Of a stretch of DNA of 10,942 bases, positions 5,357 to 10,942 are shown piece after piece. Location of the stretch: contig JAYPAP010000127.1 in the NCBI GenBank assembly GCA_038123735.1, positions 1 through 10,942 on the forward strand. The letters run 5' to 3'. Source of the DNA: REDI01 sp038123735 (GTDB lineage: Bacteria; Myxococcota_A; UBA796; GCA-2862545). The notes under the pieces were generated by a model. That model ran no database searches, was not told the origin of the DNA, and was given only the letters and a program-made list of their open reading frames with translations. The position numbers were made by a program, and so were the translations under genes. Numbering within the stretch: the stretch's first letter is position 1; each line of letters opens with the position of its first letter.

Positions 5357-7746
5357 TGGAGCGCTCGCATTGGTATCGCTTATTGGTCATCGCAACGCTC
5401 TTCCTCGGAAGTGCGTATGTCCTTCTTCCCACCCTGTTTCAGGTCGACCCCAATCAGGATAAAGCGGAGGAGATCAAGCAGAGCACTGACTCCGGTGAGA
5501 AGTTTGAGCGCGAGGTGGTCCTCACGGTGGTGTCGGGAGATGCTGAGGCCCTTAGAACTGCTCTAGAAGCACGGTATCGCGCTGCGGGTGTCGCGATAGA
5601 CGGCGTCTTGGTGGCCAACGGCGATGTGGTGGTTCGTCGCAAGGTCCAGGTCACCGATGATGAAATCCGTGATGGCCTGAAGGCAGGCCATGAAGTACGG
5701 ATCATCGCACAGGACGTAGAGTTAGTAGGGTTTGAAGACCCAGGAACGGCGATCGGTTGGGCCTCCCTCGATGCGGTTCGTGCGCTCGAAGGTCAAGCAC
5801 CTGCCGACCCATCGGCTGCGGCGAAGGTGGCGAGTGTCCAAGGCTCCACGTTGGTCCTCGCGGAGCCATTCACCGGTCCTGGACCGTTTGTGATCACGGT
5901 TGATGGGGTGATTCGCGCGGTCGCGCTTCCCGATCCGGTAGAGGCGGGTGAAGCGTTCACTGCGAGTGGTACCTGGGCGGGTCTTGGTGGATATGGAACC
6001 TTGGCCGCAGACCTCGAGCTGGAGTCTCTACCCGGCGAGCTCGAGTGGAATACAGTCTCCACGGAGATCGACCAAGCGGCGATCGAGGGCGAGGCTGCGG
6101 AGTCGTCGATTCCAGAGTGGATGCTCGAGTACATCCCGGACACGCGGATGCCCCTTGGGTTGGACTTGCAAGGCGGGGTTGACCTCACGCTGCAAGTCGA
6201 GCTGAACGAAGCGCTGCTCTCACAGGTCAATCGCGACCTCACCTTCTTGCGCACCGACGCGGCCAAGCATGAGCGGGGTGATGGTTCCACTGGTCTCGAG
6301 ATCACGGAGGCCAAGCGCGACAAATACGAACCCGCAATGTTGATTCAAACCACCGATAGCGTGGCTGAATTGCAGCGGTTCATCACGAAGTCCTTCGGTA
6401 TAGACTATGAGCTCGGCCCGGCCATGACTGGCGATGATGGGGCGACATGGCAACGATTCGACCTCTCTGCGGCGCGGTCGGAGGAGATCAAGGACCGCGC
6501 GATCTCGCAAGTGCTCGATGTGCTTCGTAAGCGGGTTGCGGAAACGAAGGTGCGCGACCCAGTCGTCGTCCGAAAGGGTGGCGGGAAGGTCAGCGTTCAG
6601 CTTCCCGGACTGGCCGACACGAAGGCGGCGGTCTCGGCGATTGGTCGGGCGGCAGTGCTTGAGTTTAAGCTGGTTGATCCGGAGTTTAATCGTGGAGAAC
6701 TGGAGCGGATCTACGCAGATGCGCGCAACCGACTTCCCGAGACCGTGTTCAACGATGATGCGCTTCTCAATGAGTGGCTCGCCGAGAACGAAATGCTCCC
6801 AGAGGGCATGGAGATGGGCTTCGAGTACGAGGCCGTCATCGACGAAACCACCGAAGAAAAGACGATGGAACGGGCGCGGCCATACCCGCTGCAAGCCAAG
6901 ACCATCCTCAGCGGCCAGGATGTAAATGGCGCTGAAGTTGGCTTTGATCCCCAGACCACGCGTCCATACGTCAGCCTCGAGTTCAAGCCCAAGGGCTCCA
7001 CGGTGTTCTGCGATTTCACCGGCGAGCATGTAGACGACCAATTTGCGATCATCCACGATGGCGTCATACAGAGCGAGCCGACGATCAAGGAAAAGATTTG
7101 TGGTGGTCGGGCTCAGATCACGATGGGCTCGTCAATCGATGCGCAGAATGATGCGCGGGCGTTGGCGGTTGTGCTTCGCACGGGCTCGTTGGATGCTCCG
7201 GTGTCGATCGGGTCGGTGCGGCAGATCGGTCCATCGCTTGGGGAGGCCGCGATTCAGGCTGGTAGCATCGCGACCATCTTGGGCGGCGTCATCGTCCTAG
7301 TGTTCATGGTCTTCTGGTACCGAGGGCCGGGCTTGATCGCTAATGTGGCGTTGGTACTTAATATTTTGCTGATGCTGGCTGGCTTGTCCCTCTTCGGATG
7401 GACGCTCACCTTGCCGGGTATCGCTGGTATTGCACTCACCGTCGGTATGGCGGTGGATGCGAACATCATCATCTATGAGCGGATCCGAGAGGAGCTCAAG
7501 ATGGGGCAGCATGCGCGGAAGGCGGTCGAGACCGGTTTCCAGAAAGCGGCTGTGGCCGTCCTCGACGCAAATATCACCACTGCCATCGCGGGCGTCGTCC
7601 TGTTCTCGTACGGAAACGTGACGATTCAAGGCTTCGCTGTCACGCTGTTGATGGGCATTGGAACCACCCTATTCACGGCGCTGTTCGTCACGCGCTCGCT
7701 TCTCGTGATGGTCACCCGTCGGGCCACCGCGCGGCTCCGAATCTGA
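5356..7746 (+). CDS. secD: protein translocase subunit SecD (enlarged periplasmic region)
   Basis: SecD, with SecF, uses the proton gradient to pull preproteins from SecYEG into the periplasm. The 796-residue protein has TM1 (about 8-28), a small ferredoxin-like region (about 52-120), an unusual 121-251 insertion, motif LGLDLQGGVDL (267-277), the P1 domain with a further acidic extension (about 440-515), GGRAQITMG (583-591), and five more transmembrane helices (about 634-782). LTVGMAVDANIIIYERIREE (694-713) is the conserved motif, with Asp701 equivalent to E. coli Asp519. E. coli SecD is about 615 residues, so this one is about 180 longer. ATG 5356 is preferred over GTG 5353 because GAGGAG (5345-5350) is 5 nt away rather than 2. 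It contains only two cysteines, 552 and 582, both periplasmic. Confidence 0.96.
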   Translation: MERSHWYRLLVIATLFLGSAYVLLPTLFQVDPNQDKAEEIKQSTDSGEKFEREVVLTVVSGDAEALRTALEARYRAAGVAIDGVLVANGDVVVRRKVQVTDDEIRDGLKAGHEVRIIAQDVELVGFEDPGTAIGWASLDAVRALEGQAPADPSAAAKVASVQGSTLVLAEPFTGPGPFVITVDGVIRAVALPDPVEAGEAFTASGTWAGLGGYGTLAADLELESLPGELEWNTVSTEIDQAAIEGEAAESSIPEWMLEYIPDTRMPLGLDLQGGVDLTLQVELNEALLSQVNRDLTFLRTDAAKHERGDGSTGLEITEAKRDKYEPAMLIQTTDSVAELQRFITKSFGIDYELGPAMTGDDGATWQRFDLSAARSEEIKDRAISQVLDVLRKRVAETKVRDPVVVRKGGGKVSVQLPGLADTKAAVSAIGRAAVLEFKLVDPEFNRGELERIYADARNRLPETVFNDDALLNEWLAENEMLPEGMEMGFEYEAVIDETTEEKTMERARPYPLQAKTILSGQDVNGAEVGFDPQTTRPYVSLEFKPKGSTVFCDFTGEHVDDQFAIIHDGVIQSEPTIKEKICGGRAQITMGSSIDAQNDARALAVVLRTGSLDAPVSIGSVRQIGPSLGEAAIQAGSIATILGGVIVLVFMVFWYRGPGLIANVALVLNILLMLAGLSLFGWTLTLPGIAGIALTVGMAVDANIIIYERIREELKMGQHARKAVETGFQKAAVAVLDANITTAIAGVVLFSYGNVTIQGFAVTLLMGIGTTLFTALFVTRSLLVMVTRRATARLRI

Positions 7747-7753
7747 GGTCATC

Positions 7754-9131
7754 ATGGATTTCATCAAGAAGAGACTAGATAATCTCAATATCGACTTCGT
7801 ACGGCCTCGCTGGATCTTCGCGAGCATCAGTGCAGTGCTCGTCGTCGCCAGTTGGGTGTTGTTCTTCGGCTATCCGGGTCCACAATGGGGCATCGACTTC
7901 CAAGGTGGTACGGAGATTCTGGTCCAGTTCAACGCAGAGTATGAGCTCGATGCGAACGGGGAGCCGAAGCGCGGTAAGATCCAGCGCAATGACGAGGCGC
8001 CCGATGTGGTCATTGGCGACATTCGTGATGCGCTAGAAGCGATTGAGCTCGATGGTGACTCGGTTCAGAGCGTGGGTGACCCCGCCTTGGAGCAGTATCA
8101 GATCCGCGTGAAAGACACGACGAAGGGGTCGAAGGCGCTCCAGGCGCAGGTCCTTGAGGTGCTGAAGACCACGTACGGAGCCGAGAACATCGGCCAAGAG
8201 CGAACGGAGGCCGAGGTCGGCACACGTATGTCAGTGCCATTCATCAATATCGATGCCCCGGCGATCGATGAGGTGCAGACGGCGCTGCAGGCACNNNNNN
8301 NNNNTGGATCCAGACATCACCGTGTCGGAGTCCAAAGAGGAAGGGGAGATTCGCATTCGACTTCCTGGGATCGCGACGCTGATCAGCGCGCAGCTGCAGG
8401 AGACTGTGGGCGCGAAGTTCGTGGTCCTCTCCACCGACTCTGTGGGGCCAAAGGTTGGTAATGACCTTCGGACGCAGGGCTTTGTGGCGATCATGATCAC
8501 CCTCGCGTTGGTGCTCGTCTACATTGCCTTCCGGTTCGACATTGGATTCGCCCCGGGCGCGGTTCTCGCGTTGCTCCATGACGTCTCGCTGACGGCGGGG
8601 GTTTTCGTATTGGTCGGCCTGGAGATCAACTTGGCGATTGTTGGCGCCTTGCTCACCATCGTTGGATATTCGCTCAACGATACCATCGTTATCTACGACC
8701 GGATCCGCGAGAATCAGGAGCGGTACAGCCGAAAGGACATGCCGTCGCTCATCAATGTGTCGATCAACGAAACGATGGCTCGGACCTTGGCCACATCGGT
8801 CACCACCTTCCTGGCCGTCCTGCCATTCCTCATCTTCGGTGGGGAGTTCGTCCAAGGCTTCTTCCCCGACATCCCGAGTGCTGGATCCGTCATCTGGTCG
8901 TTCGCCTTCGCGATGCTCCTCGGTATCCTCTTCGGAACGTATTCGACCATCTACGTGGCAAGCCCGACCATCCTCGTCATGCAGGACGTGAAGCCATGGC
9001 TCGCAACGCTGATTCCAGACTTCGCACGTCCACAAGATGGCGATGATGATGGCGGCGAGTCGGGGCCGATTTCGCGGACCGAAGCCCGTCGGCAGATCCG
9101 CGATCAGGGAGACGGCAGCACCTCGAAATAG
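7754..9131 (+). CDS. secF: protein translocase subunit SecF, interrupted by an assembly gap
   Basis: SecF is the partner of SecD. Visible features are TM1 (about 20-40), GIDFQGGTEILVQF (46-59), a long periplasmic region, VGPKVGNDL (228-235), then five helices with VGYSLNDTIVIYDRIREN (300-317), and a charged cytoplasmic tail (DGDDDGGE). Ten Ns at 8295-8304 break the frame. Reading resumes two frames over, so the real gap must be a multiple of three bases. Joining with no gap gives TALQA-LDPDITV and a 455-residue protein, against about 323 in E. coli. The extra length is mostly a second P4-like domain (about 84-160 and 168-235). GAGG at 7745-7748 lies 5 nt before the ATG; secD ends 7 bp upstream. 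I treat this as an intact gene, not a pseudogene. Confidence 0.93.
8295..8304. other. assembly gap (10 Ns) inside secF
   Basis: The run of exactly ten Ns is a placeholder for an unsized scaffold join. The codon left open before it is C.. and the one after it ends ..TG. The true missing length is therefore divisible by three, and a length of zero would give CTG (Leu) and a continuous, family-like protein. Confidence 0.98.
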
Positions 9132-9144
9132 AGGCGCGCGCCGC

Positions 9145-9188
9145 CAGGGTTGCATGGCGCGCCGCGTGCGCTCCACTCTGCAACCCTG
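9145..9188 (+). terminator. possible transcription-end hairpin after secF
   Basis: CAGGGTTGCA (9145-9154) and TGCAACCCTG (9179-9188) form a perfect 10 bp inverted repeat around a very GC-rich 24 nt interior that itself contains GGCGCGCC. It starts 13 nt after the secF stop, where the sec operon should end. No T-run follows, so it is not a textbook intrinsic terminator; it may stabilise the 3' end or act with Rho. Confidence 0.4.
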
Positions 9189-9220
9189 CAAACGATAAGA
9201 AAGCTGCGTCAGGCACGTAA

Positions 9221-9242
9221 AACCTGCCACAGGTTAAAAAAA
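9221..9242. repeat. small hairpin followed by an A-tract
   Basis: AACCTG-CCA-CAGGTT (9221-9235) is a perfect 6 bp dyad with a 3 nt loop, followed by seven As (9236-9242). On the plus strand the trailing run is A, not T, so it does not end plus-strand transcription. It could be a regulator site or an UP-like A-tract for a downstream promoter. Confidence 0.35.
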
Positions 9243-9313
9243 GTGCGTTACCATGTCCGCGAGTCTACTCTCGGGATCTATGCAACTTCCTCTCTTGACC
9301 CCGTTTCCTCTCC

Positions 9314-9362
9314 GACCAGGATCCAACTCCTGGTCACCCCTCGTTGGATCCGCTCGGATCCA
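9314..9362 (+). promoter_or_regulatory. candidate phoH leader switch: mutually exclusive hairpins
   Basis: Hairpin A pairs GACCAGGA (9314-9321) with TCCTGGTC (9328-9335), 8 bp with a 6 nt loop. Hairpin B pairs TGGATCC (9345-9351) with GGATCCA (9356-9362), 7 bp with a 4 nt loop. A competing stem C pairs GGATCCAAC (9319-9327) with GTTGGATCC (9343-9351), 9 bp with a 15 nt loop, and would break both A and B. The complementarity is directly visible; a regulatory role is inference. GGATCC is itself palindromic, which makes such alternatives easier to arise by chance. Confidence 0.35.
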
Positions 9363-9438
9363 GTTTCCCTCTCATCCCCTCATCCAGATGATGGAACATC
9401 GGTATTTTGCAAGGAATACCAGCTGATCCACCATCAAT

Positions 9439-9443
9439 GGAGA
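9439..9443 (+). promoter_or_regulatory. Shine-Dalgarno GGAGA deciding the phoH start
   Basis: GGAGA lies 5-6 nt before GTG 9449 and overlaps the alternative ATG at 9437, which itself has no Shine-Dalgarno upstream. This favours GTG 9449 as the phoH start. Confidence 0.55.
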
Positions 9444-9448
9444 CGCCA

Positions 9449-10810
9449 GTGACAAACGTGTCCTCCCTCGCGCCTCAACATGCCGGAAAGCGGATCTTCG
9501 TGCTCGATACGAATGTGCTGCTGTTTGATCCGGGAGCTCTCTATGTTTTTGACGAGCATGATGTCGTAGTTCCGATGACGGTTATCGAGGAGATTGACCG
9601 CTTCAAGAAAGACTTGAACGAGACGGGTCGAAACGCTCGGACGATCTCTCGCTATCTGGATGACCTGCGAGAAAAGGGCTCGCTCCGTAAAGGAATTGAT
9701 TTGGATGAAGGCGGGGTAATCCGCGTCGACTTTGCAACGGATACCGGGGCGATGCCGATCTCCTGGGGGCCGGACAATAACGACAACCGGATCCTGCAAT
9801 GCGCCGTGCACCTCGCAAAGACGCAAGATCGTCCAGTCACCCTAGTCACCCGCGACACAAATATGCGGCTGAAGTGTGATGCTCTCGGCGTCAACGCAGA
9901 GGACTACCAACACAGCAAGATCGAGATCGATGAGCAGTACGCAGGCTGGACTTCGCGGGCAGTCCCGAGCAGCTTCATCGATGCCTTGTACCAGCAGGGG
10001 ACGGCTTCGGTGGCTGAGCTGGGTGACTTTAATCCTCAGCAATTCGTGGTTCTCACCGCAGAGGATGGTTCCGGGAAGAGCGCGATGGTGCGGGTGGATG
10101 GCCGGAAGGGTCGATTCCGCTTGGTCGGTCGCCATAAGGAAGGTTCGTGGGGTGTATTTGCGAGGAATAAAGAGCAGCTCTTCGCAATGGACCTCCTGTT
10201 AGACAACAGCATCAAGCTGGTGACTCTCAATGGTGTGGCCGGTACCGGAAAGACGCTCCTCGCTCTTGCATGCGGCCTGAAGCTCACTGCGGATGACCAG
10301 GCGTATCGCCGGCTTCTGGTGTCCCGCCCGATCTTCCCACTCGGTCGAGATATCGGCTTCCTTCCTGGGGATGTTGAAGAAAAGCTCAATCCATGGATGA
10401 AACCGATCTTCGATAATCTGGAGTTGCTCGTCTCGAGCTCGGCGGGTGCGGGGCGCGGAAAACATGCTCCAGAACCGCAGTTCCAGTACCTGCTTGATAA
10501 GAAGATCATCGTGGTGGAGCCGCTGACCTACATCCGAGGTCGCTCGATTCCGAAGCAATTTATGATCATCGACGAGGCGCAGAACCTCACCCCGCACGAG
10601 ATCAAGACGGTCCTCACGCGAGCGGGCGAGGATACGAAGATTGTCATGACAGGCGATCCCTACCAAATCGACAATCCATACGTCGATGCGCTGTCGAACG
10701 GCCTCACGTACACGGTGGAGCGTTTCAAGGGCTCGCACATCGCCGGTCACGTCACGCTCTCCAAGGGCGAACGCAGCCAGCTCGCTGAGCTCGCCGCCAA
10801 CCTTCTATAG
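9449..10810 (+). CDS. phoH: PIN domain-PhoH ATPase fusion (PhoH2-type RNase/helicase)
   Basis: The 453-residue protein joins an N-terminal PIN nuclease domain to a C-terminal PhoH ATPase. The PIN part has VLDTNVLL (18-25, Asp20), VIEEID (45-50), DNNDNRIL (109-116) and VTRDTNMRLK (133-142, Asp136), the expected acidic metal-binding set. A linking beta region (about 185-245) precedes the ATPase with Walker A GVAGTGKT (262-269), SRPIFPLGRDIGFLPG (292-307), Walker B MIIDEAQN (372-379) and MTGDPYQID (400-408). Mycobacterial PhoH2 of this architecture has ATP-dependent RNA unwinding and cleavage activity; the same is inferred here. Key residues look intact. The frame is open upstream to a TTG at 9407 and an ATG at 9437, but GTG 9449 has the only well-placed Shine-Dalgarno. 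It is followed after 9 bp by an rRNA methyltransferase gene, a sensible RNA-metabolism pairing. Confidence 0.95.
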   Translation: MTNVSSLAPQHAGKRIFVLDTNVLLFDPGALYVFDEHDVVVPMTVIEEIDRFKKDLNETGRNARTISRYLDDLREKGSLRKGIDLDEGGVIRVDFATDTGAMPISWGPDNNDNRILQCAVHLAKTQDRPVTLVTRDTNMRLKCDALGVNAEDYQHSKIEIDEQYAGWTSRAVPSSFIDALYQQGTASVAELGDFNPQQFVVLTAEDGSGKSAMVRVDGRKGRFRLVGRHKEGSWGVFARNKEQLFAMDLLLDNSIKLVTLNGVAGTGKTLLALACGLKLTADDQAYRRLLVSRPIFPLGRDIGFLPGDVEEKLNPWMKPIFDNLELLVSSSAGAGRGKHAPEPQFQYLLDKKIIVVEPLTYIRGRSIPKQFMIIDEAQNLTPHEIKTVLTRAGEDTKIVMTGDPYQIDNPYVDALSNGLTYTVERFKGSHIAGHVTLSKGERSQLAELAANLL

Positions 10811-10819
10811 GGCGTTTCG

Positions 10820-10942
10820 GTGGATCAACTCGAAGGAAGAAACCCGATCATCGAGGCGCTGCGTCGTGGTCGGCGCCGGGTCGTTCGGATCTGGCTCGAT
10901 GGGCGGGCAAAACCGGATGGTAGGATCCGCACCTTGCTGGAG
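10820..10942 (+). CDS. rlmB: SpoU/TrmH-family RNA 2'-O-methyltransferase, N-terminus (RlmB-like; runs off the window)
   Basis: Only 41 codons are present, starting GTG (10820) 9 bp after the phoH stop, with AGGG at 10809-10812 as a weak ribosome-binding site. The translation MDQLEGRNPIIEALRRGRR, then VVRIWLDG, matches the start of the SpoU substrate-binding domain (typical pattern: G-R/N-x-V-x-EAL-x-x-G, then a basic stretch and a hydrophobic strand). RlmB methylates the 2'-OH of G2251 in 23S rRNA. The SAM-binding knot domain that separates RlmB from TrmH and other relatives lies outside the window, so the exact subfamily is an inference. Confidence 0.75.
   Translation, partial: MDQLEGRNPIIEALRRGRRRVVRIWLDGRAKPDGRIRTLLE

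Larger units (their letters stand above)
9132..9448 (+). other. 317 bp noncoding region: end of the sec operon and phoH leader
   Basis: From left to right the region holds a GC-rich inverted repeat just after secF, a small AACCTG/CAGGTT hairpin followed by seven As, a pyrimidine-rich stretch (about 9265-9385), two or three GGATCC-centred hairpins, and a further 6 bp hairpin (GGTATT 9401-9406 with AATACC 9415-9420) close to phoH. A TTGACC at 9295-9300 is the best -35-like hexamer, but no acceptable -10 follows at 16-18 bp. A weak open frame crosses the region and is discussed under findings. Confidence 0.6.

Noticed and set aside
6220..7056. 278-codon minus-strand open frame inside secD
   Set aside because: Antisense to a conserved region of SecD with an unconvincing translation and no ribosome-binding site.
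7754..9131. secF as a frameshifted pseudogene
   Set aside because: The frame change coincides exactly with the N run, and both sides encode intact conserved SecF motifs; the break is an assembly artefact.
8244..9230. 328-codon minus-strand open frame opposite secF
   Set aside because: It crosses the N gap and is antisense to the conserved SecF membrane region; its charged translation is a mirror of that coding sequence.
9295..9323. TTGACC as the -35 box of a phoH promoter
   Set aside because: The hexamer 17 bp downstream is AGGATC, with little likeness to a -10 box, so I could not support a promoter call.
9319..9361. Three GGATCC sites in 43 bp as a cloning-linker artefact
   Set aside because: GGATCC also occurs at natural coding positions elsewhere in the window (for example 8883 and 9788), and the flanks here differ from one another, so linker contamination is unlikely.
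1..10942. CRISPR array, insertion sequence, tRNA or prophage genes
   Set aside because: No regularly spaced repeats, transposase motifs, terminal inverted repeats with target duplications or cloverleaf-like sequences were seen; gene content is entirely housekeeping.

Overview
This is a housekeeping stretch of a moderately GC-rich bacterial chromosome. It holds ten genes (two cut by the window edges) and no mobile element, CRISPR array, tRNA or rRNA that I can see. The order queA-tgt-yajC-secD-secF is the classic Gram-negative arrangement. Enlarged SecD and SecF, a three-S1-domain protein with an acidic, low-complexity N-terminus, and a PIN-PhoH fusion suggest a deltaproteobacterial relative (Myxococcota or Bradymonadota type). 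That placement is inference from domain style, not a phylogeny. A run of 10 Ns inside secF shows the source is a scaffolded draft assembly, possibly a metagenome-assembled genome.

Layout, left to right. (1) Minus strand, 1-263: the N-terminus of an Hsp70-family ATPase, divergent from what follows. (2) Plus strand, 394-1700: a Maf/YceF-type nucleotide pyrophosphatase overlapping a family 4 Fe-S uracil-DNA glycosylase by ATGA, a two-gene nucleotide/DNA hygiene unit. (3) Minus strand, 1706-2782: a triple-S1 RNA-binding protein, tail-to-tail with the glycosylase (5 bp apart) and divergent from queA (51 bp). (4) Plus strand, 2834-9131: queA and tgt (queuosine in tRNA, overlapping), then after a 119 bp hairpin-containing spacer yajC-secD-secF (the SecDF-YajC accessory complex of the Sec translocon), tightly coupled. 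(5) A 317 bp noncoding region with several inverted repeats. (6) Plus strand, 9449-10810: a PIN-PhoH RNase/ATPase, followed after 9 bp by the start of an RlmB-like SpoU 2'-O-methyltransferase.

The least ordinary signals are these. The periplasmic ferredoxin-like (P4) domain of SecF appears to be present twice in tandem. SecD carries a beta-rich insertion of about 130 residues before its first conserved motif and has exactly two cysteines, both periplasmic. The leader upstream of phoH contains three GGATCC-centred arms that can form mutually exclusive hairpins, an attenuator-like topology. I found no clearly new multi-gene system. Start codons for maf, the S1 gene, tgt, secD and phoH were reassigned or questioned on the basis of Shine-Dalgarno spacing and overlaps.
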